39,017 nucleotides of DNA from Candidatus Bathyarchaeota archaeon. GTDB lineage: Archaea > Thermoproteota > Bathyarchaeia > Bathyarchaeales > DTEX01. Under the pieces are notes generated by a model. The model was not told the DNA's origin. It did no database searches and saw only the letters and a program-made list of their open reading frames with translations. Position 1 is the first letter of the stretch. Each line of letters opens with the position of its first letter. The translations under genes were made by a program, and so were the position numbers. The DNA lies in contig JAGTQD010000007.1 in assembly GCA_018396405.1 (NCBI GenBank), positions 1 through 39,017 of the forward strand, read 5' to 3'. Shown here piece after piece: positions 17,832 through 27,271 of the stretch.

Positions 17832-19519
17832 CAGCTCAGCATTAAATTCTTGAGATCCTGACCGGGCGGAACCATTGGTAAGACATTTTCCTCCGAGGAT
17901 ATTGGCACATCTATAACAGTCGTTACATCGCTATTTAAGGCAGTTTTAAGTGCCCGCCTAAACTCCTCAATAGATTGTGCCCTGATTCCCTGCGCTCCAT
18001 AAGCCTCAGCAAGCTTGACAAAGTCCGGTATACCACCAAGATGCACAGCAAAGTATCGTCTACCATAAAATAGTCTCTGCCACTGAGCAACCATGCCTAA
18101 AATCGAATTATTTAAAACTATAACTATAACTGGTATCTTCCACGCAACCGATGTTGCGAGATCCTGCTCAGTCATTATGAAACTTCCATCACCAGCTATA
18201 TCAACTACTGGAACATTTGGGCAGGCAACCTTAGCTCCTATAGCGGCTGGGAAACCAAAGCCCATTGTCCCAAGTCCCCCAGAACTTATAAATGTTCTGG
18301 GCTTATAGACCTTCAAGTATAAGGCTGCCCACATCTGATTCTGGCCCACCTCAGTAGTTATTATAGCCTCGTTCGGCAGGATCTTCCTTATCTCAACCAT
18401 AAGGGCTGGTGGCTTAATCCCATCACCATCATTAGACTTAACAACCTCCTCATGCATCCTCTTAAGCTCCCACATCCTCTCAAGCCACGCAGACCTCTCC
18501 TTCTTCCGAAACTTCTCAAGGAGCTGCCTATATATTGCCTGTAAAGCCCTCTTCGCATCCGCAACAATTGGAATATATGGTTTAATGTTCTTGCCTATCT
18601 CAGAAGCGTCTATATCTATATGTATTATTTTTCCGTTTGGGCAGAAGGTTTTAAAGTTTCCAGTAGTTCTATCAGAGAACCTCATGCCCACAGCTAATAG
18701 CACATCAGCATCCTGAACTAAATAATTAGCCGCAACCGTCCCATGCATCCCAAGCATGCCAACTGAGAGTGGATGGTTCTCCGGTACAGCGCCCTTACCC
18801 ATGAGCGTTGTGGCAACTGGCGCGGCCAAAAGCTCTGCTAACGCAATTACTTCTTGACAAGCATTTGATGCTATAACTCCACCCCCAGCAACTATCACTG
18901 GCCGTTCAGCCTGAAGTAAAATTTGAACTGCCTTCTCAATCTGTAGAGGGTGGGGGTCATAAACGGGCTTATAGCCCCTGAGCTCAACATTATCGTTAAA
19001 CTCTATTTGGGCTTCCTCAGTCTGCACATCTCTAGGCAAATCTATGAGGACTGGCCCCCGCCTGCCAGTTGAGGCAATATAAAAGGCGGTCTTAACAATC
19101 TTAGGTATCTCGGCAGCACTCCTTACTTGAAAATTACATTTAGTTATGGGCGTGGTTATGCCGATTATATCAGCCTCCTGAAAGGCATCTTTGCCTATAA
19201 GAGCCCTTGGAACCTGACCTGTTATGGCGACTATTGGCGAAGAATCCATGAAAGCATTCGCTATTCCAGTGACAAGGTTAGTAGCGCCTGGGCCTGAAGT
19301 GGACATACAGACGCCAACTTCACCACTAGCCCTAGCGTAGCCATCAGCTGCATGGGCCGCACATTGCTCGTGGCGCATCAAAATATGAGTTATATCGGTC
19401 TCCGCAAATAGCTCGTCGTATACTGGTAATATTGCTCCTCCAGGTATACCAAATATCACTTTAACCTTCTCTCTTTTCAATGCTTCCAGCAGAGCCTTAG
19501 CTCCACTCATTAAAACCAT
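17831..19519 (-). CDS. ilvB: Acetolactate synthase large subunit
   Basis: IFGIPGGAILPVYDEL, HEQCAAHAADGYARASGEVGVC and ThDP motif GDGSFIMTEQDLATSVAWKIPVIVIVLNN. Confidence 0.95.
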   Translation of the reverse strand: MVLMSGAKALLEALKREKVKVIFGIPGGAILPVYDELFAETDITHILMRHEQCAAHAADGYARASGEVGVCMSTSGPGATNLVTGIANAFMDSSPIVAITGQVPRALIGKDAFQEADIIGITTPITKCNFQVRSAAEIPKIVKTAFYIASTGRRGPVLIDLPRDVQTEEAQIEFNDNVELRGYKPVYDPHPLQIEKAVQILLQAERPVIVAGGGVIASNACQEVIALAELLAAPVATTLMGKGAVPENHPLSVGMLGMHGTVAANYLVQDADVLLAVGMRFSDRTTGNFKTFCPNGKIIHIDIDASEIGKNIKPYIPIVADAKRALQAIYRQLLEKFRKKERSAWLERMWELKRMHEEVVKSNDGDGIKPPALMVEIRKILPNEAIITTEVGQNQMWAALYLKVYKPRTFISSGGLGTMGFGFPAAIGAKVACPNVPVVDIAGDGSFIMTEQDLATSVAWKIPVIVIVLNNSILGMVAQWQRLFYGRRYFAVHLGGIPDFVKLAEAYGAQGIRAQSIEEFRRALKTALNSDVTTVIDVPISSEENVLPMVPPGQDLKNLMLS

Positions 19520-19756
19520 TCTCAGAACACCTCAGTTATATACATATAATGCTTGAGAGAAAGCCAGATATGCCCCAAAGGATTATAAGAAAACCTTGTG
19601 TTTCTGAGAATTCTATTACATCTTAAGGATATCCATAAAAGTATCCTGTTAGGATCTATATAGGTAGTGACTCCTCCGTACCCAGTTCTCCCTCACTTTC
19701 CGCCCTCCGAGGTGAAACCGCATACTAATATGTGTAGGTCACTTAAAAATTTTGCT
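19520..19756 (-). promoter_or_regulatory. Candidate structured leader of the ilvB operon
   Basis: 237-nt gap with TATA-like AAAATTTTTAAG at its upstream end, a GC-rich block (about 19668-19720), mutually exclusive short hairpins (19626-19655) and a 12-bp interrupted inverted repeat (19598-19610 with 19519-19530) that covers part of the Shine-Dalgarno and reaches the A of the ilvB ATG. Confidence 0.4.
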
Positions 19757-21346
19757 CTATAGTCCCTCTGTTCTTCTCACACTGCTTGTAAATTTGTTGC
19801 CCATGAGAATGTTTATACCTCTCATCATAGCATTAACGCTCGCCATAACTATATCCTCATGCACGCCCATAGCAGTCACTATCTTATCACCCTTACGTAA
19901 TTTAACTATCACCTCAACTACGGCGTCTGTTCCCCCAGTTATAGCCTTAACATTATATTCTTCTAAGTGAATTGGTTCTACGGCAAAGATTGCCTTTCTT
20001 ATAGCGTTCATCGCCGCGTCTACTGGGCCAACTCCAGTAGCAGCCTCCGTGATAACATTATTGCTGATTTTAAGCCTAACTGAAGCTGTCGGCGTAACGC
20101 GGTTTCCGGTTATGACAGTTAGTTCCTCAAGCATTATTTGCTGGGCGGATGACACACCAATAACCTCCTCGGCAATCGCCCTTAAATCCGCGTCTGTAAC
20201 CCTCTTTCCTTTATCGCCTATCTCCTTAACCCTTCTAAATATCTCTTTAAGCTGTTCCTCCGTCGGATTTATCCCCATCTCCATTAGTGCTGCCCTAATA
20301 CCATGGGCTCCAGCATGCTTCCCAACGACAAGCCTTCTAACCCTACCAACCATCTCCGGCATTATAGCCTCATATGTTGACGGATCCACTAGTATCGCGT
20401 GGGTATGTATTCCAGACTCATGCGTAAAAGCGTTCTCGCCGACAATAGCCTTATTAGGCTGAACTGGTATGCCGGTCAACCTGGAGACTAATAGGGATGT
20501 CTCGTAGAGCAGCTCTGTCCTTATAGACGTGTTTACATTATATTGAAGCTTCAGTGACATGACAACCTCCTCTAGGGGTGCGTTTCCAGCCCTCTCGCCC
20601 AAACCATTAACTGTAACGTGGGCTACTTCCGCACCAGCCCTCAAGGCTGCAAGGGTATTGGCGGACGCTAGGCCAAAGTCATCATGGCAATGGACGCCAA
20701 AGACAACGCCTGGAAAAGATTGTCTCAACTCTAGGAAGAAATTGTAGGCTCTCTCTGGCGTTAATATACCAACCGTGTCAGGTGGGGTAATTCTGTCCGC
20801 GCCAGCTGATAGAGCGGTCTTAATGATCTCCTTGAGGAAGGACATGTCGCTCCTAGTAGCATCCTCTGGGCCGAACTCAACTATCAGCCCATGATCCTTA
20901 GCATACTCAACAAACCTCTCGGTTATCTTTAGAACTTCTTCTCTAGACCTCTTAAATTTGCTCTTAATCTGTATATCTGAGGCTGGTATGACCAGGAAGA
21001 CGGAATCCACGTCGCATTTTAATGCAGCATCTATATCATCCTTAACCCCCCTAGCAAAACTGCAAATTTCGGCCCTCAGGTTCTCTTTAGTTATAAGTTT
21101 TATGGCTTTCATCTCGCCCTCGGATGCTGCTGCAAACCCGGCTTCTATAATGTCTACGCCGAGCTCATCGAGCTTCTTCGCGATCAAAACTTTCTTTTCC
21201 GGAGTTAATGATACCCCTGGAGTCTGCTCACCATCACGCAGGGTCGTATCAAAAATCCTTATCTTGTCCGCAAAGTGGTTTTGGCGGTCAGATAAAGCAA
21301 TACCCCATTTCGCAGACCTCAAAATCAAACAGTTAAAAATTTCCAT
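19757..21346 (-). CDS. 2-isopropylmalate synthase / citramalate synthase family, copy 2
   Basis: [24 protein letters not shown] and [22 protein letters not shown]. The ORF opens at 21442, but the divergent gene at 21449 makes an internal start (for example ATG at 21346) more likely. Confidence 0.88.
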   Translation of the reverse strand: MEIFNCLILRSAKWGIALSDRQNHFADKIRIFDTTLRDGEQTPGVSLTPEKKVLIAKKLDELGVDIIEAGFAAASEGEMKAIKLITKENLRAEICSFARGVKDDIDAALKCDVDSVFLVIPASDIQIKSKFKRSREEVLKITERFVEYAKDHGLIVEFGPEDATRSDMSFLKEIIKTALSAGADRITPPDTVGILTPERAYNFFLELRQSFPGVVFGVHCHDDFGLASANTLAALRAGAEVAHVTVNGLGERAGNAPLEEVVMSLKLQYNVNTSIRTELLYETSLLVSRLTGIPVQPNKAIVGENAFTHESGIHTHAILVDPSTYEAIMPEMVGRVRRLVVGKHAGAHGIRAALMEMGINPTEEQLKEIFRRVKEIGDKGKRVTDADLRAIAEEVIGVSSAQQIMLEELTVITGNRVTPTASVRLKISNNVITEAATGVGPVDAAMNAIRKAIFAVEPIHLEEYNVKAITGGTDAVVEVIVKLRKGDKIVTAMGVHEDIVMASVNAMMRGINILMGNKFTSSVRRTEGL

Positions 21347-21448
21347 ATAAAAGCCTTTCGCTCTTAGAGGTGTATCAAAAGGTTTTAGTTGCCGCTTATT
21401 CCTTATATATGAGAGGATTGAACACCCTATAATGAAGGGCATTTCTAT

Positions 21449-22210
21449 ATGAGGATAAGCGAGGATTCTATCTCTTTAATTAAGAGGGAGATACGCCAGA
21501 GAATCTGGGATTTAATGGAGAAGACGAACGTAGCACGCTTTCCCAGACCAGTTTATGGGAGAATACCGAATTTTGTCGGTGCGGAGACCGCTGCAAAAAA
21601 GCTTTCTGAGCAGGAGGAGTTTAAGAGGGCTAGAGTTATTAAAGTTAACCCTGACTCCCCGCAGAGGTGGGTTAGATATCTTTCACTCCTAAGCGGCAAG
21701 ATTTTACTTATGCCGACGCCAAAGCTTAGGTCAGGTTTCCTTCTCCTTAATCCAAACAGGATTCCGAGAAGATCTTATGGTGAAGCGGCCACAATCCACG
21801 GCGCGTTTAAGTATGGCGAACCATGTGATATAAAAAATCTTCCTAAAGTAGACTTATTAGTTGTTGGCTCCGTCGCCGTATCTAAAAATGGTGTGCGTAT
21901 TGGTAAGGGTGGAGGATATAGTGAGATAGAGTATGGAGTGCTCCGCGAGGTGGGCGCAGTAGAAGATGAGACAATGATCTTCACCACGGTTCATGCCATA
22001 CAGGTAGTTGATTTTGTGCCAAGGGAGCCATATGATCTTGTGGTTAACGCGATAATAACGCCAACGAGTATTATAAGAATAAATGATGTTGGTGAGAGAC
22101 CAAAGGGAATAATATGGGAGAAGATCACAATTAAGCGTATTAAAGAGATACCAATACTAATGGAGCTTAAAACATGCCCATTTAAGAAAAGTGATTCAAA
22201 AGAAACATAA
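21449..22210 (+). CDS. 5-formyltetrahydrofolate cyclo-ligase family protein
   Basis: N-terminal helix then VARFPRPVYGRIPNFVGAETAAKKL, LLMPTPKLRSGFLLLNP, VGSVAVSKNGVRIGKGGGYSEIEYG and TTVHAIQV. Confidence 0.85.
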   Translation: MRISEDSISLIKREIRQRIWDLMEKTNVARFPRPVYGRIPNFVGAETAAKKLSEQEEFKRARVIKVNPDSPQRWVRYLSLLSGKILLMPTPKLRSGFLLLNPNRIPRRSYGEAATIHGAFKYGEPCDIKNLPKVDLLVVGSVAVSKNGVRIGKGGGYSEIEYGVLREVGAVEDETMIFTTVHAIQVVDFVPREPYDLVVNAIITPTSIIRINDVGERPKGIIWEKITIKRIKEIPILMELKTCPFKKSDSKET

Positions 22211-22282
22211 CAAGCATGTAGATATCCAAATGATAAGAATACTCAAATATTTTTCTCTGCCAGAAAACGGTTGGTGAAGTAA

Positions 22283-22921
22283 ATGTCAAAGTTTAGTAAA
22301 GAATGGGAGGGTAACGAGGCTAGCATACTTGATAAAGTCGTCGGAGCAATAAGGCCAACGCAGCCTTTGAGATATAAGCTTTCGCTGGTCATAAAGAGGA
22401 TTGAGGCACAAGCCCAAGCACTTGACATGGCTATAAACTCTATGGGTGAAAGAGATAAATCCTTATTCTCAAAGGTTGTTGAGGCATACTCAAAGCACGA
22501 TATGAAAAGGGCCACAATATACGCCAATGAGCTAGCGGAGCTGAGAAAGACATTAAACCTCATATCAAATGCCAGATTAGCGCTTGAGAGAGTTGTATTG
22601 AGACTTGGGACTATAACACACTTAGGTAATGCGGCTGCAGTTATAGCGCCAGTAATAGATATATTGAGGGATATAAGGGCGGGGATAGGAGGGGTGATAC
22701 CGGGCGCGGAGCAGGAGTTAGGGGCTATAATGACGCTGCTCGATGAGATAATGATTGAGTCGGGTCAAACGATCGGCATTAGCGCTGAAGCCGAACCTTT
22801 AAGCGAGGAGGCCCAGAAAATACTCGCAGAAGCCGCGCTTGTGGTTGAGGAGAAAGTGAAGGAGAAGTTCCCGGAACTTGCTGCATCAAAGTCTGCTGAG
22901 GCTGAGGGTGTACCTAAGTAA
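22283..22921 (+). CDS. ESCRT-III / CdvB-like (Snf7 family) protein
   Basis: Basic N-terminal helix, RYKLSLVIKRIEAQAQALDMAINSMGERDKSLF, YANELAELRKTLNLISNARLALERVVLRLGT and an acidic C-terminal tail; 212 aa. Confidence 0.83.
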   Translation: MSKFSKEWEGNEASILDKVVGAIRPTQPLRYKLSLVIKRIEAQAQALDMAINSMGERDKSLFSKVVEAYSKHDMKRATIYANELAELRKTLNLISNARLALERVVLRLGTITHLGNAAAVIAPVIDILRDIRAGIGGVIPGAEQELGAIMTLLDEIMIESGQTIGISAEAEPLSEEAQKILAEAALVVEEKVKEKFPELAASKSAEAEGVPK

Positions 22922-22947
22922 ATCGTCTTTGGAGGGTGATGTGAGTA

Positions 22948-23160
22948 ATGGGTAGAAGATTAAAAGCTTTACTTACAATATTCGCGGTTGGCTTTATAGG
23001 GTTCATACTGGGCGTCGCCGCCAATTTAATGTACTCAAAGGTTCTCCCCATCCTAATAGAGGCATTTCCGCAAATATTTGCTTCGAGCTGGGTTGCGTGG
23101 GGTATTGGGGGAGCGCTATTAGCAATAATATGTTGCCTAATATATGCCTACGTCACCTGA
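22948..23160 (+). CDS. Small membrane protein, 70 aa, two predicted TM helices
   Basis: Two hydrophobic segments; starts 27 nt after the CdvB-like gene with an upstream GGAGG. Confidence 0.65.
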   Translation: MGRRLKALLTIFAVGFIGFILGVAANLMYSKVLPILIEAFPQIFASSWVAWGIGGALLAIICCLIYAYVT

Positions 23161-23240
23161 GGTCAAAGTGATTATCGGTTCCACGTAAAAGCAAAAACCT
23201 TTAATATTTTGTTGCTTGTATGTAACATTTGTGATATTCA

Positions 23241-23450
23241 ATGTCCGAAGAAGCAAAGAAGTGGGATATTCAGATCGGTAGGGAGCATATATATTTTGAG
23301 TATGGTAGAAAATACTTTGTTCTCAGAGATATAGGGCAGGGCAAATACCAGTTTATGTTGCCTGAAAGTGCCGAGGAAGTGAAGGCAAGCGAGTTATTCA
23401 ATAAACTTAAACAATATTTAGGTATGCTATATGGACAAGAAATCACATAA
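23241..23450 (+). CDS. Hypothetical protein, 69 aa
   Basis: Coding-like composition; TATA-like CTTTAATATTT about 35 nt upstream; no family recognised. Confidence 0.5.
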   Translation: MSEEAKKWDIQIGREHIYFEYGRKYFVLRDIGQGKYQFMLPESAEEVKASELFNKLKQYLGMLYGQEIT

Positions 23451-23621
23451 ACCAGTAAACCCCTACAATTATTTTTCAAGCAAATTGAAACTAACATCTT
23501 TCATATCTACTAAAATGAGCACTGAGCAAAGTTTTTAACTAACCTGTTGAAAATATTATCTTCCTGAAAAGGCTGAAATTTCAAGAAAAATGTTGGTTGA
23601 GTTGCAGAGGTTACCTGAAAA

Positions 23622-25607
23622 TTGAGTCTATTAATATATATTCCAGTTATCTCATGTGTCACAGTTAATTTACTTTCCCTTTTATTAGCGCACCGTCTAT
23701 CTACGTCTTCACATTGTCTCGAAAAAATACTGAAGATCTCAGAAGTTATTAAGAGAGGGGCTATTGCCTACCTGAATAGACAATTCTTTTTAATCCTTGC
23801 CTTTAGCGCAATCGTTGCCATAATCCTGGATATATTCTTTGGGACGCTTAAGGCTATAGCTTTCTCTTTGGGATCCGTCTTCTCAGCTATCTCAGCATAT
23901 CTTGGAACGCTGGTTGCCGTAAACACGAATTCAAAGACAGCTAACTCCGCAAAAGATGGTTTTCTTAAAGCTTTTTCCGTAGCCTTTAGTGGAGGAATGA
24001 TTGCAGGATTATCTCTAACTAGTTTTGGCTTAATAGCTGTGGCTGGACTCTACATACTGTTCTCTGCTTTTGGATACAATGATATGTCAAATCTGGTCGG
24101 CCTGGCTTTTGGAGCTAGCTTATCCGGCCTTTTTGCGCGTGTTGGTGGAGGAATATATACAAAGGCAGCGGATATAGCCGCTGACGTTGTCGGTAAAATT
24201 GAGATGGGGCTGCCCGAAGATGATCCACGTAATCCAGCCGTAATAGCGGATCAAGTTGGCGATAACGTTGGTGATATTGCTGGAACAGGCTCAGACGTCT
24301 TTCAATCATATGTTTGCATGCTCGTCGCATCAATAATCCTCGGAGCAGCAACTCATGGATATATGGGCGCCTTATACCCCCTGATAGTCTCAGGATTCGG
24401 TCTAATTTCCTCTGCGGCAAATTTGCTTTCCATAAAATTTGTATCCAGAAGATTTAGGTGTCTGATATATAAGGTGATGTATATCCCAGCGGTCCTCACA
24501 GCCATAGCGTCAGCCATAGCTTCACGATACCTCCTTGGAAATATGATGGCTTTCTTTCCAACGTTGATAGGAATAATATCTATCCTTCTGCTCGCTCACA
24601 TAACTAATTATTATACTTCGCCGAGGAGCAGAGCTGTAGAAGATATTATAAGAGCTTCTAGATCCGGCCCGGCAATAAATATATTAACTGGGTTCTCCAC
24701 CGGGCTGGAAGCTGTACTCTTACCAATCCTAGTGATCTCCGCGGTCATCTTTCTCGCCTACTATATTAATGGTTTATATGGAGTATCTCTTGCAGCAGTG
24801 GGCTTCTTATCTATAATGGCAACCTTCGTGTCCATGGCCGCCTACGGTCCGATCGTTGATAATGCTAACGGTTTAATAACTATGTCGAAGATGGGCGACG
24901 ATCTCCGGAGAACAATGGATATGCTCGATTCGATTGGAAACGTGACAAAAGCTATCTGCAAGGTCTATGCTATTGGAACATCTGCATTGGCTCAGGTCGC
25001 CTTATTCTCAACCTATTTGGCCTCCGCGCGTCTAGATGTGATTAATGCTGCTGACCCGCAAGTAATAACTGGAATACTGATCGGCGGCTCCCTATCATTC
25101 ATCCTCTGCTCACTGGTCATTAAGGCTGTAAGTAAAGCCTCCCATACAATGATTAAAGAGATTCATAAACAGTTTGCTAAACCCCTCTCACCTCATCATA
25201 ATGCTAAAAGAAAAAGTAAACCTGGCTTCATCCAGTGCATAGAGATATGCACTAGAGCAGCTTTAAGGGGCATGTTCCCCCCAGCAATCCTCTCGGTCGC
25301 AGCCCCATTTGCCATCGGTTTTCTCCTAGGTAAAGAGGCATTGGGCGGGCTCATAGTCGGGAACCTCGTTACAACTCTTCCACTCTCACTATTCATGTGT
25401 ATAAGTGGTGCGTCATGGGATAATGCCAAAAAACGTGTCGAAATCGGCGCGCGTGAAGGTAATAGCAGTCCCTTACACGCCGCAACCGTTATCGGCGATA
25501 CCGTTGGCGATCCATTAAAGGATGCGGCTGGACCCTCACTAGACATATTTATAAACCTTATAGGGACAGTAGCTCTAATATATGTCGCGCGTATGATTCA
25601 ACCTTAA
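23622..25607 (+). CDS. hppA: Membrane-bound proton-translocating pyrophosphatase, K+-independent signature
   Basis: GGGIYTKAADIAADVVGKIEMGLPEDDPRNPAVIADQVGDNVGDIAG; GNVTKA, with K at the K+-dependence position; VGDPLKDAAGPSLDIFINL; many TM segments. TTG start. Confidence 0.92.
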   Translation: MSLLIYIPVISCVTVNLLSLLLAHRLSTSSHCLEKILKISEVIKRGAIAYLNRQFFLILAFSAIVAIILDIFFGTLKAIAFSLGSVFSAISAYLGTLVAVNTNSKTANSAKDGFLKAFSVAFSGGMIAGLSLTSFGLIAVAGLYILFSAFGYNDMSNLVGLAFGASLSGLFARVGGGIYTKAADIAADVVGKIEMGLPEDDPRNPAVIADQVGDNVGDIAGTGSDVFQSYVCMLVASIILGAATHGYMGALYPLIVSGFGLISSAANLLSIKFVSRRFRCLIYKVMYIPAVLTAIASAIASRYLLGNMMAFFPTLIGIISILLLAHITNYYTSPRSRAVEDIIRASRSGPAINILTGFSTGLEAVLLPILVISAVIFLAYYINGLYGVSLAAVGFLSIMATFVSMAAYGPIVDNANGLITMSKMGDDLRRTMDMLDSIGNVTKAICKVYAIGTSALAQVALFSTYLASARLDVINAADPQVITGILIGGSLSFILCSLVIKAVSKASHTMIKEIHKQFAKPLSPHHNAKRKSKPGFIQCIEICTRAALRGMFPPAILSVAAPFAIGFLLGKEALGGLIVGNLVTTLPLSLFMCISGASWDNAKKRVEIGAREGNSSPLHAATVIGDTVGDPLKDAAGPSLDIFINLIGTVALIYVARMIQP

Positions 25608-25677
25608 CGTATACCTAGCGCTACATGTTAAATGAAAATAACCCTCTTATAATAACCGGTATCTTTTTGAAAAAGCT

Positions 25678-26895
25678 TTATTTTTCTTGTTTAGGTGAGA
25701 CTAGTTTAATGAGGTCTTCTTTGCCTTGGGAGTATCCCGCCGCGATTATAATGTCGTTAGCTTCGATCCTCGTATCCGGTTTTGGCCTAATGATTTTATC
25801 GCCTCTCTTTATAGCGAGAATCCACATGCCTGTCTCCTCCGGTATACGCGCCTCCCTAAGAGTCTTATTTACTATGATTGAGTCCGGGCTTACCTGCACA
25901 TAGATAATGGTCTCCTCCGCGCTCTCTACAGCCATTCTGAGAACGGGGTGTGGATCAATATCCCTCAAGATTATTTCGGCTATTTCGGCTGCAGCATCAG
26001 AGATCTTCTCGGCTGCGACGCCAAGCCTTATGAGACCAAGAATACCTTTAGCTTCACTCTCAACAAATTTGCTTGAGAGAACTAGCAGCTCAAACTCTGT
26101 ATGAAGCCTATCAACGTATTCCTCAAGTCTATGAACCTCCTCGGCGAGCTCCCTATTATCCAACATCAGCGCCGAATAGGCTAAATCGATCATTAACTCA
26201 GACATGTCTTTAAGCTCAACGAAGCGGTCGATAACATCTCTGAAACGGTCTTCCCACACAATCTTCCTAATGATTTCCTCTTCGCCCCTCCTGATTCTCT
26301 CTCCAACCTTCTCCATAAACTCATTTATGCCTTCCTGCACTCCGCGCACAATAATGATGTCCCCGCTTTTTATACTCTCCTCATCCCTCGGATTTATTAT
26401 CCAGTCTCCTCCTCTACGGATGGCTATTATATCTATCCCCATTGATGCTGAGTCAAAACTACTTATTTTCATCCCAATAATTGGGGAGCCCTCGGGAACC
26501 CTTATTCTCGCAAGCTTCTCCTCAACCCTCTCAAATATGTCGGCTATAACTGGGTGCACACCAATCCCCTGGAGAACTATATTTGCGATATCCCCAGCAG
26601 CATCCGAGATCTTGTCTGCAGCCGAAGCAACCTTTGCAACACCAGATAAAATCTTTGCATCCTCAATATCCCTCGCAGCAAGCATCACTTCCATATTAAG
26701 GAGATAAGCTAGCGTATCAATTCTCTCCTCAAGCTCTATAACATCTTCAGCCAAATCCCTATCTCCAAATAGAGCTGCAGAGTAAGCTAGATCGATCATG
26801 AGCTCAGATAAATTTTTCATTTCTAAGAGTATTTCTCTCACGGATACCGGCCGATACCTTATTTTCTCCTTCTTTACATTTACATGCCCACGCAT
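25678..26895 (-). CDS. Tandemly duplicated PhoU-like + TrkA-C (RCK-C) protein
   Basis: Two copies of MKNLSELMIDLAYSAALFGDRDLAEDV / LKDMSELMIDLAYSALMLDNRELAEEV, each followed by a TrkA-C-like segment (SGDIIIVRG / ANDIIIAAG). Confidence 0.82.
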   Translation of the reverse strand: MRGHVNVKKEKIRYRPVSVREILLEMKNLSELMIDLAYSAALFGDRDLAEDVIELEERIDTLAYLLNMEVMLAARDIEDAKILSGVAKVASAADKISDAAGDIANIVLQGIGVHPVIADIFERVEEKLARIRVPEGSPIIGMKISSFDSASMGIDIIAIRRGGDWIINPRDEESIKSGDIIIVRGVQEGINEFMEKVGERIRRGEEEIIRKIVWEDRFRDVIDRFVELKDMSELMIDLAYSALMLDNRELAEEVHRLEEYVDRLHTEFELLVLSSKFVESEAKGILGLIRLGVAAEKISDAAAEIAEIILRDIDPHPVLRMAVESAEETIIYVQVSPDSIIVNKTLREARIPEETGMWILAIKRGDKIIRPKPDTRIEANDIIIAAGYSQGKEDLIKLVSPKQEK

Positions 26896-27251
26896 CTTCG
26901 CCCTTTCTCTCCAAAGAGCTAATATCTAACACCAGCCTTTTAATTTTTATTATTTCCCGGCCTTCTGCTCCTCCCATTCCTTTAATATTGGGAATAAATT
27001 ATGCTGAACAATAGTCTTCAGATTTTCCTGAACTTTTATATGATTGGGCGCTCAGGAAAACTGAAAACATGGTTGAGGAGTTTCTAAATAGGGTCAATTT
27101 TGAAGGAATATTTCGGCAACATCCTTAAACTAAAATTATGGTGGGCCGAACTCATACCAGAGTGGGCTCAAGACTAATCCAGAGTAAGTCGTATGCGTTT
27201 CTTGATTCCAGCTGACAACTGTAGTCGGATCCATGAAAAATTTTTCCTTAC

Positions 27252-27271
27252 TAATTCTCTTTATGAGATTC
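27252..27271 (-). repeat. Solitary CRISPR-repeat-like sequence, inverted relative to the array
   Basis: AATTCTCTTTATGAGATTC is the exact reverse complement of 19 nt of the 24-nt array repeat. Confidence 0.75.

Noticed and set aside
11979-19519. ilv-leu operon considered as a possibly unusual secondary-metabolite cluster
   Set aside because: All genes match standard branched-chain amino acid enzymes; only the leader and the paralog tracts look unusual.
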